Notes: generated from the letters alone by a model not told the origin. Positions 16,841-25,951 are shown, counted from the stretch's first letter. The stretch: 64,000 nt of DNA from Streptomyces coeruleorubidus (GCF_008705135.1 NZ_CP023694.1:7043001-7107000); one strand, 5' to 3'. Numbers and translations: made by a program.

Positions 16841-19800
16841 TGACCCGGGAGCGCGCATCCGGACCAGGCGACGGGGATCCCGCATCGGGATCGTCGCCGC
16901 CTCCTTCGGTGTCCCCCGAGACGCTCGCGCGCGCGAGCGAGCGCGGAGACCGGGGCCCGGCCGCTCCCGAACCCTTCGTACCGCGCTGGCAGGAGTTCGC
17001 CGACGCCGTATGGCTCGCCGCGCACCGGAGCCGGTACGGCGGTCCCGGCGGAGCGGCCCCGCAGGCCCCCGCCGCGCAGGCCGGACTCCTGCAGGATGCC
17101 GAGGCCGGACCACCGTCCCGGCCGCCGGCGGACGACGGCGAACTCCCCGGCCGCCCCGAGGCCGACGAAGACGTCCCCGCTCAGCCCCCGCCCGCGCACC
17201 GCACCCCCGCCGCGTCGGACCCTCCCGGCGGCCGCCCGGCCACCCGGGCCGGCGACCGCGTCTTACCCCACCCCGAAGGCCGCTTCACCCTGCACCTCGG
17301 GCCGCCGCTGCTGCCCCAGGCCGAGCCCGACCCGTCGGGACCCGGCCGCTTCACGGCCCTGCTCGCGCGCGCCCTGCACCAGCTGGCCCGCCGTGTCCCG
17401 TCCCGCGACAGCCTGGAGCTGGACGAGGAGACCACGGCCGAACAGGGTCTCGTCGACGGGTTGTGGATGCCGTTTCTGCGGCCCGCCCGGGTCTCCGCCT
17501 TCGACCTGGTGCTGCTGCTCGACGACGCGCCCACGATGCGCATCTGGGAGGAGAGCGCCGCACGCCTGGCCCGCGCCGCCGAACACAGCGGGGCCTTCCG
17601 GAGCGTGCGCACGCTCCGGGCGACCGTGCCGCGTACCGGCACCGCCACCCTGCGCTGGTCCACGGGACGGGCCGTCGCCGACCCCGCCGAACTGCTCGAC
17701 GGCCGGGGCAGCCGGATCTTCCTCGTGGTCACCGACGGACTCGCCCACGGCTGGGCCGCCCCCGCCGCCGACGAACTCCTCGGCCGGCTCGCCCACGCCG
17801 GCCCCACCGCCCTCGTCCACCTGCTGCCGCCGCATCTGCGCCACCGCTCCTCGCTCTACCCGTACCCGGCCGTCCTGGAGGCCGGCGGGTTCGGAGCCCC
17901 CAACAGCAGCCTCGGGCACTGGGCGCCGCCCGGCGGCCCCGATCCGATGCGGCCGCTGCCCGAAGCGGGCGACGGCTCCGTCGCCGTCCCGGTGCTCTCC
18001 CTGAAACCAGCCTCCCTCGCCGCCTGGTCCGATCTGGTCACCGGCGGGCGCGGTGTCAGGCGTTCGCTGCCCGTGGTGCTGGCCGGCGCCCTGCGCAAGG
18101 GCGCGCCCGCTCCCGGCCTGCGCGCCCCACGCCTGCCCCGGGCCGCCACCGCCGCCGTACGGCGCTTCTTCAGTCTGGCCACCCCCTCCGCCCGCCGCCT
18201 CGCCGCCCAACTCGCCGCCGTTCCCTTCGACTTCGACCTCGTCGAGCAGTTGCGGCGACGCGTCATGCCGGAGACCGGTCCCGATCACCTCGCCGAGATC
18301 CTCATGGGCGGACTGATCGACTGGGAGGGGGCGGGGGAGGGGCGTCCCGAGTTCGCCGAGGGCGTCCGAGAAGCCTTGCTCGCGACCACCACGCGCAGTC
18401 AACTCGCCCGCACCGTAAGCCTGGTGGGCGAGCTGCCCGCCGCCGGGGAGCGGGGCGTGGCCCTGCGCGCCGCCCTGCACGACCCGCTGCGGACCAGGCT
18501 CCCCGACCCCACCGAACGCGGCTGGGCGCGCAGCGAACTGGCCGTCATGCGTGCCCTGTCGGGACCCTACGCCGACCGGGCACGGCGCATCGAACCGAAC
18601 CTGTCCAGGAACCCGCCCGCCGCGGCCGAACAGGTGGAGAGCAACGCGTCCGCCCACCCACCCCCACAGGTGAATATCCCGGGCGAAACGACTCCATCCA
18701 GCCCAGCGGGCATCAACCCGGATTCGGGAATCTCCGATCCGACTGGAGAATCCGCGCCGTCGGAGACGGCCGAGGCGCACCGACAACAGACCCCGGAGGC
18801 AGAGCCGCTCATGCAGCGCACCACGACCGCAACGCCGGCCCTACTGGTGAACGTGCCCATGCGCAACACCTCGTTCGTCGGCCGCCAGGCGCTGCTGAGG
18901 GCCGTGGAGGAGCAGCTCGCCGCCCAGGACACCGCCGCCGTGCTGCCCAACGCCCTGCACGGCCTCGGTGGTGTGGGCAAGTCCCAGCTCGCGCTGGAGT
19001 ACATCTACACCCACCAGCGCGACTACCGGATCATCTGCTGGATCCCCGCCGAACGCGAGAGTCTCATCCTGGCCGCGCTCTCCTCGCTCGCCTCCCAGCT
19101 GGGCGTCGCACCGGCCGGCCAGGACAGCCTCGGCGCCGCCGCGGCCAACACCGCCGTGCCCGCCGTCCTGGAGGCGCTGCGCACGGGGACGCCGTACGAC
19201 AACTGGCTGCTGGTCTTCGACAACGCCGAGGACATCGAGGCGGTGCGCGGCTACTTCCCCCACAACGGGCCGGGCAAGGTCATCGTGACCTCCCGGAACC
19301 GGGGCTGGGAACGGGTGGCCACCTCACTGCCGGTGAACGTCTTCGAGCGCGACGAGTCCATCGAACTGCTCCAGAAGCGCGCCCAGGACCTGCCCCGGGA
19401 GGACGCAGACCGGCTGGCCGAGGCCCTCGGCGACCTGCCGCTCGCCGTGGAGCAGGCGGGCGCCTGGCTCGGTGTCACCGGCATGGAGGTCGACGAGTAC
19501 CTCGAACTGCTCGCCCAGCGCAGCCCGGAGATCCTGGAGATCGAGCAGAGCCCCGACTACCCGGTGTCCGTCGCCGCCGCCTGGGACATCTCCCTGGAGC
19601 GGATCAGGGAGAACAATCCGGGCGCCCGTCAGCTTCTCGACATCTGCGCCAGCATGGCTCCCGAGCCGATCCCGAGGTCGATTCTGCGCAGCAGCCGAGG
19701 CGTCAACATCACGCCCGAGATCGACCCGATGCTGCGCGAGCCGATCAAACTGAACCGGGCCATCCGCGACCTCAGCCAGTTCTCCCTGATCAGGGTCGAC

Positions 19801-21333
19801 CCGCGCGCGGGCACCCTCCAGATGCACCGCCTGCTCCAGACCGTGCTCCTCGCCAAGCTGAGCGAGGAGGAACGCGAGCGGATGCGGGACGCCGCCCACC
19901 AGCTGCTGTCCGCCGCGAACCGGGGCCCCTACGGATCCTCCCAGGAGTGGCGCGACTACCAGGCCCTGCTGCCCCACGTGCTCGCCTCCCAGGCGGTGAC
20001 CAGTGCCGACCCCTATGTGCGTGACCTGGTCTACGACACCATGTGGTTCCTCTACTACTGGGGCGACCACGAAGGCGCCGCGGCCTTCGGCCGCCAGGCG
20101 TGGAGCGCCTGGCTCGCCGCCTCCGGTGAGGAGGACATCTATGTCATCCGCATGACCAAGGGCCTCGCGTTCCTGCTGCGCCAGGTGGGCCAGATCGCCG
20201 AGTCGATCCCGCTCACCGAGAAGGCGCTGGAGGTCTCCCGCCGGATGCAGGTCGAGGCAGAGGAACTCATCGACTCCCTGTGCGAGATGTCCGACGCCCG
20301 CCGCTACCAGGGCCGATTCCAGGAGGCGCGGGACCTGGGCAAGGAGGCCACGGAACTGGCCCGTTTGCAGTTCGGCCCCGAAGACCAGGCCACCCTGCGG
20401 GGCGCTCACAGCTGGGGGGTCGACCTGAGACTGTGCGGGGAGTTCAGGGAGGCGCTGCCACTGGACGAGGAGACCGCCCGCCAGCGCGACATGCTCCTCG
20501 GCGACTCCAGCTTCTTCACGCTCAACACCCTGCACTGCGTCGCCATCGACATGCGCGAGGCGGGCGGGTACCCCAAGGCGCGCGAATGGCAGGAGGACGT
20601 CTACCGCCGGGCGTTCACCGCGCTCGGTGAGAAGCACCCCCTGACCCTGCGCATCGCCCGGGACCTCAGTGTCTGCCGCCGCCGGGACGGGGACCTCGCC
20701 GAGGGCGCCAAGCTCGCCGAGGAGACCCTGCGCAACTTCAAGTCCCGCTACGGCGACGAGCACCTGGACTCGCTGACCACGGCGACCAACGTCTGCGTCG
20801 ACCGGCGCCTGGCCGGGGACCTGGAGGGTTCCCGGCGCATCGCGGAGTCCACCGTGGCCAGGCTGGTGCGGCGCCTCGGGCCGGACCACGCGCACACGCT
20901 GGTGACCAGGGCGAACCTGGCCGCCACCGAGCGGGCCCTGGGCGCTCTGGACATCGCGCAGGAACTGGAGGACGACGTGGTGCGCCGGCTCGGCGACACG
21001 GTCGGGGCGCAGCACGTCATCACCCTCACCGTCGGCATCGGCCGGGCCAACACCGCGTACGCGCGGCTCGACTTCGAGCAGGCGCACGCGATCGACTCCG
21101 CCAATCTGCCGCTGCTGACCGAGGTGGCGGGCGGCGATCATCCGCTCACCCTCTCCTGCACCGCCAACCTCTCCCTGGATCTGAGGGGACTCGGGCGGGC
21201 CGACGAGGCGGACGTGCTCCAGCGCAAGGCGGTGGAGGGCTTCGCCGCGGTGCTGCGCAACGACCACCCCTGGCTCAAGGCCGCCCGCCAGAGCCGCCGC
21301 ATCGAGTGCGACATCGCCCCCATGCCCATGTGA
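16840..21333 (+). CDS. Giant SAV_2336-N/vWA-like, NB-ARC and TPR protein (FxsT-like)
   Basis: A 1497-residue fusion protein. The first ~620 residues are the SAV_2336 type: FADAVWLAAHRSRYGG near the start, then a vWA-like fold with FDLVLLLDDAPTM (from ~221) where a MIDAS strand would lie, and FLVVTDGLAHGWAAP. A Ser/Pro/Glu linker (~610-660) with lower G/C separates it from an NB-ARC STAND ATPase: GLGGVGKSQ (~709), LLVFDNAED (~791), GDLPLAVEQAG (~866) and an MHD-like MHRLLQTV (~995). Tetratricopeptide repeats fill ~1060-1490. The NB-ARC/TPR half matches the FxSxx-COOH system TPR protein. It probably oligomerises on ligand sensing. The start overlaps the MoxR stop by one base, which supports a physical MoxR-vWA pair. 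It has no catalytic effector domain of its own. Confidence 0.85.
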   Translation: MTRERASGPGDGDPASGSSPPPSVSPETLARASERGDRGPAAPEPFVPRWQEFADAVWLAAHRSRYGGPGGAAPQAPAAQAGLLQDAEAGPPSRPPADDGELPGRPEADEDVPAQPPPAHRTPAASDPPGGRPATRAGDRVLPHPEGRFTLHLGPPLLPQAEPDPSGPGRFTALLARALHQLARRVPSRDSLELDEETTAEQGLVDGLWMPFLRPARVSAFDLVLLLDDAPTMRIWEESAARLARAAEHSGAFRSVRTLRATVPRTGTATLRWSTGRAVADPAELLDGRGSRIFLVVTDGLAHGWAAPAADELLGRLAHAGPTALVHLLPPHLRHRSSLYPYPAVLEAGGFGAPNSSLGHWAPPGGPDPMRPLPEAGDGSVAVPVLSLKPASLAAWSDLVTGGRGVRRSLPVVLAGALRKGAPAPGLRAPRLPRAATAAVRRFFSLATPSARRLAAQLAAVPFDFDLVEQLRRRVMPETGPDHLAEILMGGLIDWEGAGEGRPEFAEGVREALLATTTRSQLARTVSLVGELPAAGERGVALRAALHDPLRTRLPDPTERGWARSELAVMRALSGPYADRARRIEPNLSRNPPAAAEQVESNASAHPPPQVNIPGETTPSSPAGINPDSGISDPTGESAPSETAEAHRQQTPEAEPLMQRTTTATPALLVNVPMRNTSFVGRQALLRAVEEQLAAQDTAAVLPNALHGLGGVGKSQLALEYIYTHQRDYRIICWIPAERESLILAALSSLASQLGVAPAGQDSLGAAAANTAVPAVLEALRTGTPYDNWLLVFDNAEDIEAVRGYFPHNGPGKVIVTSRNRGWERVATSLPVNVFERDESIELLQKRAQDLPREDADRLAEALGDLPLAVEQAGAWLGVTGMEVDEYLELLAQRSPEILEIEQSPDYPVSVAAAWDISLERIRENNPGARQLLDICASMAPEPIPRSILRSSRGVNITPEIDPMLREPIKLNRAIRDLSQFSLIRVDPRAGTLQMHRLLQTVLLAKLSEEERERMRDAAHQLLSAANRGPYGSSQEWRDYQALLPHVLASQAVTSADPYVRDLVYDTMWFLYYWGDHEGAAAFGRQAWSAWLAASGEEDIYVIRMTKGLAFLLRQVGQIAESIPLTEKALEVSRRMQVEAEELIDSLCEMSDARRYQGRFQEARDLGKEATELARLQFGPEDQATLRGAHSWGVDLRLCGEFREALPLDEETARQRDMLLGDSSFFTLNTLHCVAIDMREAGGYPKAREWQEDVYRRAFTALGEKHPLTLRIARDLSVCRRRDGDLAEGAKLAEETLRNFKSRYGDEHLDSLTTATNVCVDRRLAGDLEGSRRIAESTVARLVRRLGPDHAHTLVTRANLAATERALGALDIAQELEDDVVRRLGDTVGAQHVITLTVGIGRANTAYARLDFEQAHAIDSANLPLLTEVAGGDHPLTLSCTANLSLDLRGLGRADEADVLQRKAVEGFAAVLRNDHPWLKAARQSRRIECDIAPMPM

Positions 21334-21385
21334 CACGGGCCGCGCCCGTTTGCCCGGCCGCAACTTCCTTGCGATAGTGAGGAGT

Positions 21386-21410
21386 TGACACCGCGAGGGT
21401 GTTCGTGTCA
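21386..21410 (+). promoter_or_regulatory. Short dyad before the hydrolase gene
   Basis: TGACAC (21386-21391) and GTGTCA (21405-21410) form an inverted repeat 12 bases before the ATG at 21422, inside an 88-base gap of the otherwise tight operon. A GATAGT -10-like hexamer lies just upstream (21373-21378). It could be an internal promoter or an attenuating hairpin. The evidence is weak. Confidence 0.25.
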
Positions 21411-21421
21411 CGGGGGGGCGC

Positions 21422-22597
21422 ATGACGGCGGTCGTCTTCGTTCACGGAACCGGGGTGCGGGAACCGGCCTTCTCCACCCTGGTGGGGCGGGTGACGGCCG
21501 GACTGGCCGCACAGCGCGCCGGGCTGGACGTCGTGCCCTACGACTGGGGAGCGGCACACGGTGCCACGCTCGCGGCCGGCGGGGCGAGTCTCCCGCCCAG
21601 GTCCGGCACCACACGCGGTCCCGGTGGGGGACCGGCGGGCGTGGACCCGGGCGACGAGACGACCGCGGCCTGGGCCGTCCTCTACGACGACCCGTACGCC
21701 GAACTGGCCTTGGCCGCCGCCGCATCCGGCCCGGCCGCCGAACGCCCGCCCGGCACCGTACCGCCCCAGCAGCGCATACGGGCGCAGCTCACCGCACTCG
21801 CCGCCCGGGGCGACGCACCAGGAGCCGAGGTGGGCCCCGGACTTGCCCGCGCCGCCACCGACCTGGCCGCCCACCCCCTGCTCGGCCCCGCCGCCGACGC
21901 CCTCGACCCGGCGGACCTCGCGGTCCTCGCCGCCCGTTCCCTGACCGCCCGCCTCATCGCCGACGCCCTCGACGCCGACTCCCCGCTCGTCCCCGTCGGC
22001 GTGACGCGGGACGCCGTCACCGACCGGATCGCCGAGGCCCTCGGCGCACCGCCCCGGGGTTCGGAGCGGGGCCTGCGCTCCTACCTGCTGCGGTCGGCCG
22101 GAGCCATGGCCGCCCGGGCCGTCGAGCGTCGCCGGCGTGCCCTCACCGAGGCCGCCCACCCCGCCGCCGGCGACATCCTGCGCTATCTGAGCCGGGGTGC
22201 GGCCTTCCGCGACGGCCTGCGCGCCCTCGTCGCGGGCCTGGAACCGCCCGTCGCCGTCGTCGGCCACAGTCTCGGCGGCATCATCGCCCTCGACACGCTG
22301 ATCTCCGCTCCGATACCGCAGGTCGCCCTCCTGGTGACGGCCGGCTCCCAGGGGCCCTTCCTCTACGAGTCGGGCTCCCTGCCGTCCCTCGAACACCCCG
22401 CGCCTCTGCCACCGCACGTCCCCGCCTGGCTGAACCTGTACGACCCGCGCGACCTGCTCGGCTATCTCGGTGCTGAACTCTTCCCGGGCCGCGTCACCGA
22501 CGTCCCCGTCGACAGCGGCCAGCCGTTCCCCGCCGCACACAGCGCCTACTGGACGAACCCCACCGTGTACCGCCACATCGTGGGCCACCTGCCGTGA
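21422..22597 (+). CDS. Alpha/beta hydrolase, possible effector
   Basis: A 391-residue alpha/beta-hydrolase fold protein. It opens with VVFVHGTGVREP (oxyanion-hole HG), has the nucleophile elbow GHSLGG around residue 283, and ends with histidines in AHSAYWTNPTVYRHIVGHLP, where the catalytic His is expected. Residues ~40-230 are an unusually long, alanine-rich insertion between the first strands and the elbow. No signal peptide is seen, so it acts inside the cell. Proteins with this HGTGVRE start are often found beside conflict-system genes, where they may act as lipases or esterases. The position between the NB-ARC/TPR gene and the caspase, with a GTGA overlap to the latter, suggests an effector or regulator. 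Confidence 0.7.
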   Translation: MTAVVFVHGTGVREPAFSTLVGRVTAGLAAQRAGLDVVPYDWGAAHGATLAAGGASLPPRSGTTRGPGGGPAGVDPGDETTAAWAVLYDDPYAELALAAAASGPAAERPPGTVPPQQRIRAQLTALAARGDAPGAEVGPGLARAATDLAAHPLLGPAADALDPADLAVLAARSLTARLIADALDADSPLVPVGVTRDAVTDRIAEALGAPPRGSERGLRSYLLRSAGAMAARAVERRRRALTEAAHPAAGDILRYLSRGAAFRDGLRALVAGLEPPVAVVGHSLGGIIALDTLISAPIPQVALLVTAGSQGPFLYESGSLPSLEHPAPLPPHVPAWLNLYDPRDLLGYLGAELFPGRVTDVPVDSGQPFPAAHSAYWTNPTVYRHIVGHLP

Positions 22598-23721
22598 CCG
22601 GGCCAATGCCGTCCATCGACCCGGCCCGCGTGCATGCCCTCGTCGTCGGGATCGAGACGTACGAGGCCGGCGACGCCTGGCGGCTGCCCGGGCCCGCCCG
22701 GGACGCCGTACGGTTCCGGCGGCTGCTGCGGGACGCCGGGGTGCCGGAGTCGCAGGTGCGTCTGCATCTGGCCCCCTTGCCGCCGTACGACCCGCACGTC
22801 CCTTACGGACCCGCGGACCATGCGACCCTGCGCCGGGTCCTCGTGCGCGAACTGTCCCCGGCCCAGGGCGACATGCTGTGGGTGTGGTGGGGCGGGCACG
22901 GGGTGCTGGACCGGGCCGGGCGGCTGAGGCTGTTCTGCGCGGACGCGGGCGTCGCCGACAAGGTGGGCATCGACCTGGACTCCGCGCTCGCCCGGTACGC
23001 GGGTGACGCCGTGCCCGGGCTGAGCGAGCAGATGTGGATCGTGGACGCCTGCGAGACGTTCGAGGAGGACCTCGCCTTCCAGGAGGCGCTGCCCGCCGAC
23101 GCCCTGCCGGTGGGGCGGCCCAACCACGCGCACCGGCAGACCGTGCTGCGCGCCGCCGGCCGGGGCAGGGCGGCGGCCAACGACCCGGTCCGCGCCACCG
23201 GCCTGTTCTCCGACGTCCTGCTCGGTCTGCTGGCCGACCGGGCGGCCGTTCTGCCCGCGCCGCCCGATCCGGAGGAACTGTTTCCGGCCGTTCGAGCGCG
23301 CATCGCGGCCCTCAGGGAAGAGGGCCGTACTCTTCAGCATCCCGAGATCCGGCTCCAGGGACCCGACCGCACCGAGACCCTGCCGCCGGCCGTGCCGCCG
23401 GCCCTGCCGCGGTCCCTCACGGCATTGCAGCGCGCCGTGGAGGCCCTCCTCGCCTACCCCTTGATGCACGACCCCGACGAACGGCAGACGGTCGTGGCCG
23501 CGCTGAACCCCCGTGTCACAGCCGTACTGCGCCGTCACAGCAAGGCGCGCACCGACGTCGTCAGCATCCTCGGCGGGCTAGCCCGGCGGAGCCCGGAGGC
23601 ATTGTGGGACCTGTTCGACGCCGTCGTGTCCGTCGACGACGACCCCAAACTGAAGGCCGAACTCGCTGCCGCCTTGGCCGTGTTGGCGCCCTCGCCGGCG
23701 CGTCGGCTTGATCACCGGTGA
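22594..23721 (+). CDS. Caspase-like protease with C-terminal effector-associated domain
   Basis: A 375-residue protein with a metacaspase-type N-terminal domain: VHALVVGIETY, DAVRFRRLLRDAGVP, catalytic H102 in WWGGHG and catalytic C153 in IVDACE. Residues ~276-365 (LTALQRAVEALLAYPLMHDP ... ILGGLARRSPEALWDLFDAV, abridged) match the EAD2 pattern of a conserved proline/DP turn, an arginine-rich middle and a final helix. The VMAP adaptor at 14215 carries a similar domain, so homotypic contact between the two is the obvious model. The GTG start overlaps the hydrolase stop (GTGA). Such caspase/EAD proteins are regarded as suicidal effectors of ternary conflict systems; that role here is inferred. 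Confidence 0.8.
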   Translation: MTGPMPSIDPARVHALVVGIETYEAGDAWRLPGPARDAVRFRRLLRDAGVPESQVRLHLAPLPPYDPHVPYGPADHATLRRVLVRELSPAQGDMLWVWWGGHGVLDRAGRLRLFCADAGVADKVGIDLDSALARYAGDAVPGLSEQMWIVDACETFEEDLAFQEALPADALPVGRPNHAHRQTVLRAAGRGRAAANDPVRATGLFSDVLLGLLADRAAVLPAPPDPEELFPAVRARIAALREEGRTLQHPEIRLQGPDRTETLPPAVPPALPRSLTALQRAVEALLAYPLMHDPDERQTVVAALNPRVTAVLRRHSKARTDVVSILGGLARRSPEALWDLFDAVVSVDDDPKLKAELAAALAVLAPSPARRLDHR

Positions 23722-23818
23722 TCAGTGGCGTGATCGTACGGTTTTCGCTCCGTGAGGTATTGGCCATGATGGAAAGACACGGGGCATCGCGTGCCACCGT
23801 GCGAGAAGGGGGAGCATC

Positions 23819-24055
23819 TTGGACCAGCCGCCCGCTCTGCACCGCGCCGGAGCCGCCACCGCACCTGAACCGGTCGTCGCCGCCGCGGGTACCGGTGTGT
23901 GGGAATCCGATCTGGCGGACCTCACGGCGCTGCCCCTGAGCGCCGTGGACGGTCTCCCCGCCCTGCCCCCCACCACACGCCTGCTGACCGAGGTGCTGCG
24001 CGCCCGCAGCAGCATGAGGAGCGGCGAGGGGCCGGGGGGCGCCCGAGCCGATTAG
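23819..24055 (+). CDS. FxsA-like RiPP precursor candidate lacking the FxSxx tail
   Basis: A 78-residue peptide starting at TTG 23819, five bases after GGGGGAG. The segment WESDLADLTALPLSAVDGLP followed by LLTEVL resembles the conserved leader of FxSxx-COOH precursors (FxsA). The C-terminus reads ARSSMRSGEGPGGARAD, so the Phe-x-Ser-x-x terminus that forms the cyclophane is absent. There is no Phe in the whole peptide and only one aromatic residue (W28). The other two frames do not supply an FxSxx end either. It lies 97 bases after the caspase gene, with its own AT-richer upstream region, and 95 bases before the HExxH gene. It could be a divergent substrate of the hydroxylase, a non-modified signalling peptide, or a degenerate FxsA. 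Confidence 0.55.
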   Translation: MDQPPALHRAGAATAPEPVVAAAGTGVWESDLADLTALPLSAVDGLPALPPTTRLLTEVLRARSSMRSGEGPGGARAD

Positions 24056-24150
24056 CCGCCGACGCCGTCCCGACGGCAGAACCCCGGTGCGACACCCGCA
24101 CACGCACCGGGGTCCGCGCATGTCCGCCAAGCGACCGGAGGCCCGCGACG

Positions 24151-25842
24151 ATGACCAGCGAGCAGCACCTCGCTCCACTCCGCATGCCGGACCGGCTCTT
24201 CGCGGAGCTGGCCGCCGGAGGTGGCTCGGCGGCGGCCGTCGCCTTCCTCGAACGAGGAGAACGCGCGCGGCGGTTGCTGCTCCTGCGCACCCTCCTCGAC
24301 CACCTGGACGCCCTGCCGACCCCCCTCGCGCCGGTCGCCGAAGCCTGGCGGGTCCTCAAGGAGGCGGCCGAGAAGTCGCCCGAGCCGGTCGAACGCCTGC
24401 TGCTGGCCCCGGCGACCGGCGGCTGGATCTCCCACATGCTGCGCCGGGTGCGGGGCACGGCGACCGGCCCGCCGCTGTGGGCGGAGGCGGGCCACCTGTG
24501 CGCACTGGCCCTCTCGGCCTCCTTGCACGCGGGCACGGAGGCCACCCTCGACGTACCCCTCACCAGCGGGCGGCTGCCCCTGCCCGGTCTCGGCATGGTC
24601 GGACTCCCCGACGCTCAAGAGGGCTTGGCGGTCGGCAGGGCCACGACGGCCGGGGGAGAGCTGACGGTCACCGGGCCGGGCCGCACGACCGGCTCGGTGC
24701 GCGTGACCTGCCGTCCGCTGACGCAGCGTGCCGACGCGGCGGGGGGCACCTGGCTCCCGCTGCGGACCCTCAGCCACACCGGCCCCGCCGGTACGGCCCC
24801 CTTCACCGTCGTACTCGAAGACCTCGACCCCTACCGCGATCTCGACGACCACCTGCCCCCCACCCGGCTCGACGAGGACGAGGCACAGGAATGGCAGCGG
24901 TTGTTCGACGAGGCCGCGCGGATCCTGGCACGCCCGGGCACACCGGGCCCCGGGCGGGTCGACCCCGCCATGATCCGGGCGATCGTGCCCTTCGGGCGCA
25001 CCGCCGTCAGCCCGCCCCCGCCCCCCTTCGTGCAGGTGTCGGCCTCCAGCGGTGACTCCTTCGGCGGCATGCTCATCGTCCGTCCGGCCTCCGCGCTCGC
25101 CCTCGCCGAAACCCTCGTGCACGAGCTTCAGCACAGCAAACTGGCCGCCCTCCTGCACCTGTTCCCGCTGCTGGAGGACGACCGGGCCGAGCGCTACTAC
25201 GCCCCCTGGCGCACCGACCCCCGCCACCTCACCGGCCTGCTGCACGGCGCCTACGCCTTCACCGGCGTCGCGGGTTTCTGGCGGGACCGGCTGGCCGGTG
25301 CGGAGGAGGGCGAGGACGCCGAGCGGGCCGCCTACTTCTACGCCCTGCGCCGCCTGCAGAGCCGCCTGGCCGTGCGCACCCTGCTGACCAGCGGCCGGCT
25401 GACCGCGCAGGGCCGCGCCCTCGTGTCGGGGCTCGCCCGCACCCTGGACGGCTGGCTGCGCGAGCCGGTCCCGCACGCCGCTCTCACCCGGGCCCGCACG
25501 GCCGCCGCGCTGCACCGCACCGAGTGGCGGCTGCGCAACGTCGACCCCGCGGTGGAGCCGTCGGACGGCCCCCGCTTCCGCCCCGACCGCACCTCCTGGC
25601 CCGACGTCCGCACCCACGCCTTCGCCACCCGCCCCGTCGCCCCGCACACCGCCGACGAGCACCTCGCCGCCGGGGACGCGGCCGCCGCGCTCGCCCGGTA
25701 CGCCGGGCAGCTTGCCGCCGACCCCGCCGAGCCGCACGCCCTGGCCGGCTGGATCGTCGCCCGGGCCGTGCTCGACCCGGGCCGGGAGACGCGGCGCATG
25801 CTGGCCCGGCCGGAGCTGCTCCAGCCGCTGCCCAGCGGCTGA
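24151..25842 (+). CDS. HExxH-motif protein, putative 2-oxoglutarate-dependent peptide beta-hydroxylase
   Basis: A 563-residue protein with the motif LVHELQHSK at about residues 323-331, followed by RAERYYAPWRTDPRHLTGLLHGAYAFTGVAGFW. That is the signature context of the HEXXH domain seen alone or fused to FxsB-type radical SAM enzymes. The family was first noted as metallopeptidase-like. As I recall, members are now assigned as 2-oxoglutarate/iron peptide beta-hydroxylases, with the two His as metal ligands. The N-terminal ~300 residues hold no recognised domain. ATG 24151 has GGAG ten bases upstream; longer in-frame extensions lack coding character. No radical SAM gene is in the window, so this copy is stand-alone. 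It probably modifies the peptide encoded just upstream. Confidence 0.7.
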   Translation: MTSEQHLAPLRMPDRLFAELAAGGGSAAAVAFLERGERARRLLLLRTLLDHLDALPTPLAPVAEAWRVLKEAAEKSPEPVERLLLAPATGGWISHMLRRVRGTATGPPLWAEAGHLCALALSASLHAGTEATLDVPLTSGRLPLPGLGMVGLPDAQEGLAVGRATTAGGELTVTGPGRTTGSVRVTCRPLTQRADAAGGTWLPLRTLSHTGPAGTAPFTVVLEDLDPYRDLDDHLPPTRLDEDEAQEWQRLFDEAARILARPGTPGPGRVDPAMIRAIVPFGRTAVSPPPPPFVQVSASSGDSFGGMLIVRPASALALAETLVHELQHSKLAALLHLFPLLEDDRAERYYAPWRTDPRHLTGLLHGAYAFTGVAGFWRDRLAGAEEGEDAERAAYFYALRRLQSRLAVRTLLTSGRLTAQGRALVSGLARTLDGWLREPVPHAALTRARTAAALHRTEWRLRNVDPAVEPSDGPRFRPDRTSWPDVRTHAFATRPVAPHTADEHLAAGDAAAALARYAGQLAADPAEPHALAGWIVARAVLDPGRETRRMLARPELLQPLPSG

Positions 25843-25951
25843 CCGGGGGCGTCCCGGCCCGGGCTGATTGTCGTCAGGCAGACGCAAACAAGAGTTCGCC
25901 GAAACGCGCGAGCAGCGCGTCAACCGGCGCTCCGATGGTCAGGATGGAGGC

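Noticed and set aside
16767..20024. A 1085-residue Arg/Pro-rich frame overlapping the NB-ARC/TPR gene
   Set aside because: It is an out-of-frame shadow of the 1497-residue protein.
23930..24060. A hidden FxSxx-COOH end in another frame at the 3' end of the FxsA-like gene
   Set aside because: Neither alternative frame ends in Phe-x-Ser-x-x before a stop in this stretch.
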